The position numbers and the translations under genes were made by a program. From NCBI RefSeq assembly GCF_017301735.1, contig NZ_CP071090.1, forward strand, positions 3,648,001 to 3,712,000: 64,000 nucleotides of DNA, read 5' to 3'. Shown here one piece after another: positions 16,395-27,381 of the stretch; position 1 is the stretch's first letter; the number at the start of each line of letters is the position of its first letter. The DNA comes from Pyxidicoccus parkwaysis (GTDB lineage Bacteria > Myxococcota > Myxococcia > Myxococcales > Myxococcaceae). The notes below the pieces were generated by a model. The model was given only the letters and a program-made list of their open reading frames with translations, had not been told where the DNA came from and did not search any database.

Positions 16395-17167
16395 GCCAGG
16401 AGAACACGCGCAGTGTCGTGAAGCAGGTCCGCATCAAGGCGTCGCACGATGCCGTCTGGCGCGCGATTACCGAGGCAGATCAGATTGTCCGCTGGTTCGC
16501 GCTCGACGCGAAGGTGAAGCCGGGCGTGGGCGGCTACGTGTGGTTGAGCTGGCCGGGCATGGCCGGCGAGGAGCGCATCGACGTCTGGGAGCCGGGGAAG
16601 CACTTCCAGACGCGCGGCCCCGACCGGCCTCGAATCGCCACGGACTGGTACGTCGAGGGGGAGGGCGGCGAGACGACCTTGCGGCTCGTCCACTCCGGTT
16701 TTGGCGAGGGCGCGGACTGGGATGCCGAGTACGACGCGTTCGACCGCGGCTGGACGGTGTTCCTCCAGAACCTGAAGCACATGCTGGAGCGGCACCCGGG
16801 CGCCTCCGGGCAGCAGCTGATGGTGCCCGTGCCGGTGGGCAATCTCAGCATGGAGCAGGCCTGGCAGCGGCTGCTGGGCCCGGGCCTGCTCGGGCTGGAG
16901 CGCGCTGGCGAGCGGAGCTTCCGGGCTCGCGCCGTCACGGGCGAGGCGCTGACGGGAGAGGTGGACCTGTGGCTGCCGCCGCGCGTGCTCGGCATCACCG
17001 TGAAGGAATGGAACGACGCGCGCGTCACCGTGGACATCAGCGGCTGCGACGGCGAGGTGCGCGCCTGGGTGTGCATCCTCACCTGGGGGCTGGACGCGCC
17101 CGCCGTCGAGGCGCTCCGGGCCCGGTGGCAGCCCACGTTCGAGGGCATGTTCCGTCAGGCGGCGTGA
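16391..17167 (+). CDS. SRPBCC / AHSA1-type START-fold protein
   Basis: This 258-aa protein is translationally coupled to the ArsR gene by a 4-base overlap. Residues 1-140 form one activator-of-Hsp90 ATPase homologue 1-like (SRPBCC) domain: VKQVRIKASHDAVWRAITEADQ at the start, a central WPGMAGEERIDVWEPGKHF, and FDRGWTVFLQNLKHMLER as the long C-terminal helix. The second half is a weaker, probably degenerate repeat of the same fold. These domains have a hydrophobic cavity and bind lipids or small hydrophobic molecules. Together with its regulator it may form a small-molecule stress response. The next gene, a Rieske oxygenase, starts 66 bases later and could be cotranscribed. Confidence 0.85.
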   Translation: MSQENTRSVVKQVRIKASHDAVWRAITEADQIVRWFALDAKVKPGVGGYVWLSWPGMAGEERIDVWEPGKHFQTRGPDRPRIATDWYVEGEGGETTLRLVHSGFGEGADWDAEYDAFDRGWTVFLQNLKHMLERHPGASGQQLMVPVPVGNLSMEQAWQRLLGPGLLGLERAGERSFRARAVTGEALTGEVDLWLPPRVLGITVKEWNDARVTVDISGCDGEVRAWVCILTWGLDAPAVEALRARWQPTFEGMFRQAA

Positions 17168-17233
17168 GCACGCGGTGACAGACGGAGCTGATGCGGGTGG
17201 CGGCCCGCTGGCGCCGTCCGCTAGCCTCGCGCC

Positions 17234-18205
17234 ATGGCGGTGAATGTCGTGGCGTGGGCCGACCCGGTCCGTCAACCCGAGCCGGGCCGTCTTCGGGCAT
17301 GGCACCTCGTGTGTCCTTCGGACTCACTCCGGCGTGGGCAGGTGATGGGCTTCAACCTGGGCGGGAGGGAGCTGGTTCTCTTCCGGGGACAGGGCGGTGG
17401 CGTGTTTGCGCTGTCCGCGCACTGCGCGCACATGGGCACGCACCTCGCGGGCGGCGACGTCGTCGGCGACTGCCTCCGCTGTCCGCTGCACCACTGGCGC
17501 TTCGACGGAAGCGGCGCCTGTCAGGCGGACGTGGGTGGTCGTCCCGGGCAGAGGCCATTCCCCGTGGTGGAGCGCTTCGGCGCCATCCTCGTCTTCAACG
17601 GGCCCGTGGTCCTCTGTCCTCCACCGGAGGTCGGTGCCGCGGACCTGTCGTGGCGCATCGGCTCCGAAGTCACCGTGAGCTGTGACTGGCTTCCGCTGGT
17701 GGCCAACTCCTTTGACATCGAGCACCTGCGCACCGTGCACCACCGCGAGCTCTGGGACACGCCCGTGCTGGAGCGGTTGGACCCGTTCACCTTGCGCCTG
17801 CGCTACACGTCGCGCGTCACCGGTTCCGGGGCGAGTGACTGGCTGATGAAGACGCTGTCCGGCAATCGCATCCGCGTCACCATCACCGCGCATGGAGGGA
17901 CGCTCCTCTCCGTGGAGAGCGACCTCGGCCGGACGCGGAGTGCCCTGGTTGCGGGCTTCCGCAAGACACCCGAGGGCATGGCCGTGCGGCTGGCCTTCGC
18001 CGCGCGCCGGGGGCGAATCCCGGGCATGGACCGGCTGTCGCTCGCGGTGTCGCGGTGGCTGTTCACGTCGTTCCTGCGCAGGGACTTGTCCGTGCTCCAC
18101 GGCATGCGCTTCAACCTGTCCGGCGCGGCGGAGGACCCCATCCTTCGCCAGTTGATGGACTACACCGCCAGCCTCCCCGAGGACCGCGATGACGAGCGAG
18201 GGTAG
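17234..18205 (+). CDS. Rieske non-haem iron oxygenase
   Basis: This 323-aa oxygenase component has an N-terminal Rieske [2Fe-2S] domain with ligands C64-x-H66 and C83-x2-H86 (CAHMGTH and CLRCPLHHW). The C-terminal catalytic domain holds the mononuclear iron motif D161-I-E-H164-x4-H169. The layout matches single-component members such as VanA, cholesterol 7-desaturase (DAF-36/Neverland) or KshA, which act on sterols, aromatic rings or chlorophyll derivatives. It needs an electron-transfer partner that is not encoded nearby. The gene overlaps the desaturase gene by 17 bases and is the first of three tightly linked genes ending in a PAP2/prenyl-synthase fusion, so a lipid or isoprenoid substrate is a reasonable inference. 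Confidence 0.9.
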   Translation: MAVNVVAWADPVRQPEPGRLRAWHLVCPSDSLRRGQVMGFNLGGRELVLFRGQGGGVFALSAHCAHMGTHLAGGDVVGDCLRCPLHHWRFDGSGACQADVGGRPGQRPFPVVERFGAILVFNGPVVLCPPPEVGAADLSWRIGSEVTVSCDWLPLVANSFDIEHLRTVHHRELWDTPVLERLDPFTLRLRYTSRVTGSGASDWLMKTLSGNRIRVTITAHGGTLLSVESDLGRTRSALVAGFRKTPEGMAVRLAFAARRGRIPGMDRLSLAVSRWLFTSFLRRDLSVLHGMRFNLSGAAEDPILRQLMDYTASLPEDRDDERG

Positions 18206-19154
18206 GGGCACGCCCGTTCCGGCCCGGCTCAACCTCGTGCTGCTGGTCTCGGCGATGACCGCGTGCGCGGGCTGTCTCTGGCTGGCATCTCACGGTGAGA
18301 CGTGGGCTGTGCGACTGGTGGCGGCGGTGGTGTTCTCGTTCGTGAACAACACCGTGTTCTCGCTGCTCCACGAGGCGACGCACGGCGTGCTGCATCCATC
18401 GCGCAGGGTGAATGATGGGTTGGGGCGCGTGGCGGCGACGCTGTTCCCCACGTCGTTCACCATGCAGCGGGCCTTCCACCTCAACCACCACCGGCACAAC
18501 CGGACGCGGCTGGAGCAGTTCGACTACTTCCGGCCCGGCGACAATCGCCTCCTCAAGTGCGCGCAGTGGTACTCCATCCTCAGCGGGCTCTACTGGGTGT
18601 TCGTGCCGGTGGGGGCAGTGGCGTTCGCGCTCGTCCCCGGGCTGCTGCACCGGCTGCGTGGCACGGGGACTCGGTATGGGGAACAGACGGGCGCGGATGC
18701 GTATCTGGGGCGACTGGAGGATGCGCCGGGGTCCGTCATCCGGTGGGAGGTGCTGCTGGCGGCGGGAGTGCAGGGCGGGCTCGCGGTGGCGCTGGACCTG
18801 TCCGTGATGGGATGGGCGCTGTGCTACGCCGCGTTCGCCGTCAACTGGAGTGGGCTCCAGTACGCGGACCATGCGTGGTCTCCGCTGCACGTGCGCGACG
18901 GTGCGTGGGACTTGCGCGTGGCCGCGCCCGTGCGGTGGATGTTCCTCAACTACCACTACCACCGAGCGCACCATCGGCACCCGCATGTGCCGTGGCTCTA
19001 TCTGGGCCGCTACGTGGACCCGAATGTCCCTCGGCCGTCGTTCCTGCGTGTGTGGCTGTCGATGTGGCTCGGGCCCAGGCCGCTGCCCGAGACAGTGGAG
19101 TCTCGTGTGCTTCCGCACGAGGCGCCGTTGACCGTTGCCATGGAGGAGCGATGA
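18189..19154 (+). CDS. Membrane fatty acid desaturase-family protein
   Basis: This 321-aa integral membrane di-iron enzyme has all three histidine boxes: HEATH (61-65), HLNHH (97-101) and HYHRAHH (256-262). Four or so membrane helices lie between them, the arrangement of the FA_desaturase family. That family also contains carotenoid ketolases and hydroxylases and sphingolipid desaturases. The ATG lies inside the end of the Rieske gene, so translation is coupled. The product ends in AMEER, and its last codons carry the Shine-Dalgarno-like GGAGGAG sequence that is repeated before the next gene. With the neighbouring prenyl-synthase-like domain, an isoprenoid substrate is as plausible as a fatty acid. 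Confidence 0.9.
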   Translation: MTSEGRGTPVPARLNLVLLVSAMTACAGCLWLASHGETWAVRLVAAVVFSFVNNTVFSLLHEATHGVLHPSRRVNDGLGRVAATLFPTSFTMQRAFHLNHHRHNRTRLEQFDYFRPGDNRLLKCAQWYSILSGLYWVFVPVGAVAFALVPGLLHRLRGTGTRYGEQTGADAYLGRLEDAPGSVIRWEVLLAAGVQGGLAVALDLSVMGWALCYAAFAVNWSGLQYADHAWSPLHVRDGAWDLRVAAPVRWMFLNYHYHRAHHRHPHVPWLYLGRYVDPNVPRPSFLRVWLSMWLGPRPLPETVESRVLPHEAPLTVAMEER

Positions 19155-19210
19155 GCGGCTGTCCCATGCGAGCTGCTTCGTTGCCCGCGGCGATGGAGGA
19201 GCGATGAGCG
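19140..19210 (+). repeat. 18-bp direct duplication at the desaturase/PAP2 junction
   Basis: ATGGAGGAGCGATGAGCG occurs at 19140-19157 and again at 19193-19210, 53 bases apart. The first copy ends the desaturase gene, the second supplies the ribosome-binding site and start of the next gene. The segment between them is what a short tandem duplication of a stop/start junction would leave. Confidence 0.85.
19151..19207 (+). CDS. Possible 18-codon minicistron between desaturase and PAP2 fusion
   Basis: The ATG at 19151 overlaps the desaturase TGA, and the frame ends at TGA 19205, which overlaps the ATG of the PAP2 fusion gene. The predicted peptide is MSGCPMRAASLPAAMEER. Both of its ends coincide with the duplicated 18-bp junction, so it is probably an accidental product of that duplication. 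It has a good ribosome-binding site and ATGA couplings on both sides, so ribosomes may pass through it to reach the third gene. I would not assign the peptide a function. Confidence 0.25.
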   Translation: MSGCPMRAASLPAAMEER

Positions 19211-20793
19211 AGCGCCCCAGGCTGTTCGGTGTGCCTCGCCGCGATGAGTTGCTGCTCACCGGCTCGCTCGCGCTCGGCTTCGCGTTCTTCTTCCTCGCCG
19301 TGTACGGCGGCGCGAGCTGGGTGACGGGCTTCTATTCCGGTGGCCTCCGCGTGGACCTGCCCTTCGAGCGGCACATCCCATTCATCCCCGCCTGGGCCGC
19401 CGTCTACGTGAGCATGGACGTGCTCCTGCTCCTGTCGCTCTTCGTGTTCCGCACGTGGAAGGACATGGTGCCCTTCGCGCTCGCGCTCTGTGCGGAGACG
19501 GTGGTGGGTGCGGTTGTCTTCGTGTTGCTGCCGGTGGAGGTCGCCTGGCCCGCGCGCGTCGTGCACGATGGCTGGGCCGGCATCTTCTTCGTGGCCGACA
19601 CGATGAACCTGGAGCGCAACTACCTGCCGTCGCTCCATGTGGCCTTCGCCTGCACGGCCGCGCTGGCGTATGCGGAGCGCTCGGGCTGGCTCGCGCGAGT
19701 CCTCTTCGGCCTATGGGCTGCGGCCATTGCCGCGTCCACGTTGTTCATCCACGAGCACCACCTGGTGGACGTGGTGGCGGGCGCGCTGCTCGCCTGGGGG
19801 ATGTGGCGCTTCATTGCGCCCCGGGCCCGTGGTGAGGATTTCCTGGCCGCGCTTCGGGTGGAAGCCTTCTGTGCCCGTGAGCTGTATCGCTTCTCTCGAC
19901 GGCATCTGCGCTACGCGCTGATTGCGCTCGCGCTCTATCGCTATTCGCTGGGCCGGTGGTGGCGCGCGGCCCGTGTAGCCCGGGTGGGGTTCTGCTTCCT
20001 GCAGCTCGTGGACGACGTGCTGGATGGAGACCGCCCCGTGGACGGCGAGCCGCTCGATTGGGTGGACGCATTGCTCACGGAGCTCGAGCCGGGGCGGGGG
20101 CAGGGCATCGGCACTGAAGCCATGCCGGGCCAGATGCGGGCCACAGCGTCGGAGATGGCACGCGAGCAGGCCACCGACATTGCGGCAACGCTGGGACGGG
20201 TGCTGCTCGACAGCCTGGAGTCTCCGGAGGCACGGGCGAATGTCTTCGCCCTCATGCGCACCATGCGGAGGGACCGAGAGCGGGTGCGAGAGCAACGGTG
20301 GCTTTCCGCCGAGCAGCTCATCGCGCAGCACCGCGACACCTTCCGACTGTCCGTGGACCTGATGCTCCACGTGGCCGGAGCCGACGTGCGCGCCTCGGAT
20401 GTGCCGGCGCTCATCGACGCCTTCGGCTGGTGTTCCAGCCTGCGCGACCTGCGCGAGGACCTGGAGGCGGGGCTCTACAACGTGCCAGCCGAAGTGGCGG
20501 AAGAGGTGAGGGCCGAGGGCGCGAACCCGGCCGACTGCGACGCCCTGCTGGCATCCACCACCGGGCGCGCGTGGGTGGTGGCGGAGTACGCCCGCGCCCG
20601 CGTCCTGCTGGACCGCTCCGCCGAGGACCTCGCCACACTCGAAGGACGCACCGGCGTGCCCCTGCTGCGGTTGTTCCACCGCTCCATCGAGAGCTTCCGG
20701 GCAAGGCGGCTGCCCCGCCGCCTGCCGTTCCTGCGCGAGCCTGCGAGCGTCAAGCCGTGGCCTTCTGGCGCCGCGTCATCCGGCCCACGATGA
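19204..20793 (+). CDS. PAP2-type phosphatase fused to squalene/phytoene-synthase-like domain
   Basis: This 529-aa two-domain protein starts at ATG 19204 with GGAGGAG just upstream. Residues 1-220 are a polytopic membrane PAP2 domain of the Aur1/inositolphosphotransferase-like type. LPSLHVAF has the catalytic His at 145, and the last motif is S178-T-x5-H185-x3-D189, with the usual Arg replaced by Thr. Residues 225-510 look like a trans-isoprenyl diphosphate synthase of the squalene/phytoene synthase class. The first Asp-rich motif is D270-D-x2-D274 (VDDVLD) and the second is D415-x2-ED419 in LRDLREDLEAGLYNVP, which parallels the RDIGEDxxxGRxYLP signature. A head-to-head prenyl synthase joined to a diphosphate-removing membrane domain would make and dephosphorylate, or membrane-anchor, a C30-C40 product. 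Which substrates it accepts is not known. Confidence 0.82.
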   Translation: MSERPRLFGVPRRDELLLTGSLALGFAFFFLAVYGGASWVTGFYSGGLRVDLPFERHIPFIPAWAAVYVSMDVLLLLSLFVFRTWKDMVPFALALCAETVVGAVVFVLLPVEVAWPARVVHDGWAGIFFVADTMNLERNYLPSLHVAFACTAALAYAERSGWLARVLFGLWAAAIAASTLFIHEHHLVDVVAGALLAWGMWRFIAPRARGEDFLAALRVEAFCARELYRFSRRHLRYALIALALYRYSLGRWWRAARVARVGFCFLQLVDDVLDGDRPVDGEPLDWVDALLTELEPGRGQGIGTEAMPGQMRATASEMAREQATDIAATLGRVLLDSLESPEARANVFALMRTMRRDRERVREQRWLSAEQLIAQHRDTFRLSVDLMLHVAGADVRASDVPALIDAFGWCSSLRDLREDLEAGLYNVPAEVAEEVRAEGANPADCDALLASTTGRAWVVAEYARARVLLDRSAEDLATLEGRTGVPLLRLFHRSIESFRARRLPRRLPFLREPASVKPWPSGAASSGPR

Positions 20794-21373
20794 AGCCCGC
20801 GAGGAGCGCGCCCAGCGTCGCGACGGCGATGAAGATGCCGCCGTAGTACTTCAGCTTCTCGAGGAGCGGGTTGTCGAAGACGTTGGTGGAGTAGTGGAAG
20901 GCGGCAATCAGCCACTTGTCGCCCTCGCGCACGAGCGTGCACGTCCACCGGCCGTCGATGACGATGTCCGTGCCGTCCGTGAGCACGTAGTGGTCCTTCG
21001 ACGAGCCCCAGGCAAGGCCCGTGTTGCCATAGAGGTGCGTCAGGTCATCCACCTCGAACTTCGCGGTGATCTTGTCCACCACGCGGTTCGGCCCGCGCAT
21101 CATCTCGTCGTAGTACGCGCGGATGGCGTCCTTGCCCACGCGCACGTCGTTGTTCATGGTGGTGAAGACGACGTCCGGGGTCAGGTGGGACAGCAGCCGG
21201 TCCACGTCCTGCTTGTTGAGCGCGTCCTCCATGTCCTGCTTGAGGGCGCGCAGCGCGTTGTGCGTGGCCTCCACGTCCGCGGGCGCGCCGCCGGCCGCGG
21301 CATCCTGGGCCTGGCCGGGTGCCGCGACGAGCAAGAGCAGCAATGCCACCACACCGCCGAGGGTCCGCGTCAT
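20750..21373 (-). CDS. NTF2-like (SnoaL/DUF4440-type) secreted protein with C-terminal membrane anchor
   Basis: This 207-aa protein starts at ATG 21373 after CAGGAGA. Residues 1-22 are a signal peptide ending AQA. Residues about 35-165 form an NTF2-like cone fold: ALKQDMEDALNKQDVDRLLSHLTPDVVFTT, then KDAIRAYYDEMM, then DGRWTCTLVREGDKWLIAAFHYS. A C-terminal hydrophobic helix (YYGGIFIAVATLGALLAGF) and basic tail RMTRRQK would anchor it with the domain in the periplasm. Such proteins bind small molecules or serve as isomerases; no catalytic residues can be named. It overlaps the end of the PAP2 fusion gene by 44 bases in the convergent direction. Confidence 0.8.
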   Translation of the reverse strand: MTRTLGGVVALLLLLVAAPGQAQDAAAGGAPADVEATHNALRALKQDMEDALNKQDVDRLLSHLTPDVVFTTMNNDVRVGKDAIRAYYDEMMRGPNRVVDKITAKFEVDDLTHLYGNTGLAWGSSKDHYVLTDGTDIVIDGRWTCTLVREGDKWLIAAFHYSTNVFDNPLLEKLKYYGGIFIAVATLGALLAGFIVGRMTRRQKATA

Positions 21374-21560
21374 GAGGTCTCCTGCCTGCGAGTTGCAGGA
21401 GCATCCTCGAAGCCGCGCGACGGAGGAAGACTTCTGACGTCGCGACCACCTCGCCACGGCGCCCGGCGTGTCCGGAGTCACCTCGGCCCGCGCTTGCCCT
21501 ATGCTGCGCTCCGGAAGGTCGCGAGGCCTTGTCGGAACCCGCCTCCCGGAGCGCCCCCGC

Positions 21561-24524
<2,964 letters not shown>

Positions 24525-24611
24525 GGAGGGCGGGCATGAGCCGGGGGGGGATGGCCCCCCGGGGCAGGCCAGGGTACACCCGTGGAAGGTGTTCCTGCCC
24601 TGGGGGGGTGG

Positions 24612-26279
24612 ATGAGCCACTTCGCACAGATGTCGAAGGCCGAGCTGGTCCGCGCGCTGGAGCAACTGGAGCCCGTCCTGGTGGCCCGGGACGCGCTGTC
24701 CGCCACGGTGCAGGACCTGCAACGCCACCAGATAGAGCTGGAGATGCAGAACCGCGCGCTGCGCGAGGCGCAGCAGGCACTGGAGCAGTCCCACCACCGC
24801 TACGTGGACCTCTATGACTTCGCTCCGGTGGCGTACCTCACGCTGGACGCGCGCGCCTGCATCCAGGAGCTGAACCTCACGGCGGCGGAGCTGTTGCGCC
24901 AGGAGCGCTCGCGGCTCGTCGGCCGGCCCTTCGTGTCCTTCCTCGAGGGCGCGGACGTGGGCCGCCTCCTCCAGCACGTGCGCCGCTGTCTGGCGGAGGG
25001 AGGGGCGGGGAGCCTGGAGCTGAAGCTGCGCATCGCGGGGACGCGGGCGGACGTCCGGCTCCACACCGCGCCCTTTCCGAGCGGAGCGCCGCAGGGAGGG
25101 CAGGTGTGCCGGGTGGCGATGGTCGACATCACCGAGCTGCGGGAGGCGCAGGCGAAGCTGGCGCTCTCCGAGCGGCTGGCCTCGCTGGGCACGCTGGCGG
25201 CGGGGGTGGCGCACGAGCTGAACAATCCGCTGGCCTTCATCGCCCAGTGCCTGGAGCTGGCCCGGCTCCGGGTGGGGGAGGGCGCGGTGGGGGGCGCGCG
25301 GGGCGAGGTGCAGGACCTGCTCGTGGACGCGGCGGTGGGCACCGAGCAGCTGCGCACCATCGTGCGCGACCTGCACACCTTCGCCCGCGCGGAGGAGGAC
25401 CACCGGGAACGGCTGGACGTGCGCGAGGTGCTGGGGCGCTCCGTGCGGATGGCGCAGGGGGAGATCCGCCACCGCGCGAGGCTCGTGCGGGACGAGGCGG
25501 AGGTGTCCCCGGTGCTGGCCAACGAGGGGCGGCTGGGACAGGTGTTCCTCAACCTGCTCGTGAATGCGGCGCGTGCGATTCAAGAGGGGCGCGCGGACCA
25601 GAATGAAATCCGCGTCACCACGCGGAACGAGGGCGAGTCCGTGGTGGTGGAGGTGCGCGATACCGGCCAGGGAATCCCCCCCGAGCGGATGGCCCGCATC
25701 TTCGACCCGTTCTTCACCACCCGGTCGGAAGGTCAGGGTCTGGGGTTGGGGCTCAGCATCAGCCAGAGCCTGGTGTCGCGCATGGGCGGCGAGCTCACGG
25801 TGGAGAGCGAGCTGGGACGGGGCAGCCTCTTCCGCGTCCGGCTGCCGGCGGCGCCTGCCGAGCACGCCTCGCCCACCCCGCTTCCGCCGCGCCAGCCCCT
25901 GCGCAGGCCCACCCGGAGGGGGCGCATCCTCATCGTGGATGACGAGCCGAAGCTGGCGTTGACGCTGGGGATGCTGCTCGAGGATGCGCACGAGGTGACG
26001 CGCTGCCTGAAGGCCCGGGACGCGCTGGAGCTCATCCGCGCCGGGCCCCTCTTCGATGCCATCCTCTGCGATTTGATGATGCCGGAGATGACCGGGGAGC
26101 AGCTCTTCGAGGCGGTGAGCGCCACGCAGCCGGAGCAGGCGCGCAGGATGATCTTCATGACGGGTGGGGCCTTCACCGCGGGCGGCCAGGACTTCCTGGC
26201 GCACGTGAAGAACCCGCGGCTCATCAAGCCCTTCCGGGTGGACGAACTGGAGGCGATGCTCGCGCTGATTGTGGGCTGA
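24612..26279 (+). CDS. PAS-histidine kinase-receiver hybrid
   Basis: This 555-aa soluble kinase lies 87 bases after the CheB-CheR-PAS gene on the same strand. An N-terminal coiled coil (VQDLQRHQIELEMQNRALRE) leads into a PAS domain (YDFAPVAYLTLDARACIQEL). The dimerisation and phosphoacceptor helix contains AAGVAHELNNPLAF, and the ATPase domain has NLLVNAARAIQ, DTGQGI and GLGLGLSISQSL. The C-terminal 125 residues are a receiver (ILIVDDEPKLA, with acceptor Asp in CDLMMPEMTG). ATG 24612 is preferred to GTG 24582 because GGGGGGGTGG precedes it. The upstream neighbour shares a coiled-coil plus PAS design, and the two may work as one signalling unit. Confidence 0.9.
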   Translation: MSHFAQMSKAELVRALEQLEPVLVARDALSATVQDLQRHQIELEMQNRALREAQQALEQSHHRYVDLYDFAPVAYLTLDARACIQELNLTAAELLRQERSRLVGRPFVSFLEGADVGRLLQHVRRCLAEGGAGSLELKLRIAGTRADVRLHTAPFPSGAPQGGQVCRVAMVDITELREAQAKLALSERLASLGTLAAGVAHELNNPLAFIAQCLELARLRVGEGAVGGARGEVQDLLVDAAVGTEQLRTIVRDLHTFARAEEDHRERLDVREVLGRSVRMAQGEIRHRARLVRDEAEVSPVLANEGRLGQVFLNLLVNAARAIQEGRADQNEIRVTTRNEGESVVVEVRDTGQGIPPERMARIFDPFFTTRSEGQGLGLGLSISQSLVSRMGGELTVESELGRGSLFRVRLPAAPAEHASPTPLPPRQPLRRPTRRGRILIVDDEPKLALTLGMLLEDAHEVTRCLKARDALELIRAGPLFDAILCDLMMPEMTGEQLFEAVSATQPEQARRMIFMTGGAFTAGGQDFLAHVKNPRLIKPFRVDELEAMLALIVG

Positions 26280-26422
26280 GTCCGCCGTCGCCGCCGGCCC
26301 GCGGCAGGTCGGCGAGTCGCCCGGGGCCCGGGTGTTGATTCAGGCCGGACACGGCGCCGCGCCCGGGGGCAATTACCCCGTCGGGGGCGCGCGCCTATCC
26401 CTCTGCAACTCGGAGGTGTGAC

Positions 26423-27373
26423 ATGGCCATGACGGACCGTCCCGCGACGCTCGTGCTCTCGGGTGGTGGCGCGAAGGGGGCCTTCCAGGTGGGGGCCGAG
26501 CGCGTCCTGCGCGAGGTGCACGGGTTCCAATGGGAGCGCGTCTTCGGCGTCTCCGTGGGCGCGCTCAACGCCGCGATGGTGGCGCAGCAGGCCTACAAGG
26601 AACTGAACGACATCTGGCTCAACATCCGCGAGTCGGACGTGTACCGGAAGTTCCCCTGGCCCGTCATCGCCCTCCGCATCGGTCTGCTGCGCAAGCTCGG
26701 CCTCTATGACGGCTCGCCGCTGCGCGACCTCGTCTACAAGCACGCCGCTGGCCGTCCCTTCGTGGTGCCCGCGCACGTGGGCCGCGTGTCGCTGGTGTCC
26801 GGCCTGTACGAGCAGGTCTCCAGTGACTCGAAGGAGTTCCTGGACGCCGTGTGGCACAGCGCCACCATGCCCGTCATCTGGGAGCCCATCGGCGCCAACG
26901 CCATCGTCGACGGTGGCCTGCGCAACGTCACGCCGCTCGGAGATGCGCTGGAGTTCGGCCCGACGGAAATCGTCGTCCTCAGTTGCTCCTCGCCGAGAAT
27001 CGAACCGGCGAAGGCTCCGTCCAACATCCTCGACGTGGCCAAGCGCGCGCTCACCGACATCACCGTCAACGAAATCCTCCTCAACGACGTGGACGAGTTC
27101 ATCCGCATCAACGACCTCGTCCGCCAGGCGTACGACGAGGGCGTGACGCTGCGCCGTCCCGACGGCACGCCGTACCGCTATTGCCGCATCACCGTCATCG
27201 AGCCCGCGAAGCCGCTGGGCGACACGCTCGACTTCTCGCCGGAGATGATTCGCATGCGCATGCGTCACGGCGAGGAGATGGCCCGGTCCGCCATGCAGCC
27301 CCCTGGCGTGGCGCCGAGCGAGCGCAGGCCGCCGCAGGTGGGGCCCTACACGGTGCCCCCCCTGCACGCGTAA
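26423..27373 (+). CDS. Patatin-like phospholipase
   Basis: This 316-aa lipid acyl hydrolase has the full patatin signature. The oxyanion glycine-rich loop is SGGGAKGAFQVG (13-24), the nucleophile elbow is G-V-S44-V-G and the catalytic Asp is D163 in the DGGLRN motif, giving a Ser-Asp dyad. There is no signal peptide and no membrane helix, so it is either cytoplasmic or exported by another route. GGAGGTG lies 7 bases before the ATG at 26423. The C-terminal 30 residues are proline-rich. It converges with the propeller lipoprotein gene (8-base gap). Family members release fatty acids from phospholipids or stored lipids; myxobacteria carry many. Confidence 0.92.
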   Translation: MAMTDRPATLVLSGGGAKGAFQVGAERVLREVHGFQWERVFGVSVGALNAAMVAQQAYKELNDIWLNIRESDVYRKFPWPVIALRIGLLRKLGLYDGSPLRDLVYKHAAGRPFVVPAHVGRVSLVSGLYEQVSSDSKEFLDAVWHSATMPVIWEPIGANAIVDGGLRNVTPLGDALEFGPTEIVVLSCSSPRIEPAKAPSNILDVAKRALTDITVNEILLNDVDEFIRINDLVRQAYDEGVTLRRPDGTPYRYCRITVIEPAKPLGDTLDFSPEMIRMRMRHGEEMARSAMQPPGVAPSERRPPQVGPYTVPPLHA

Positions 27374-27381
27374 CCATCCCG

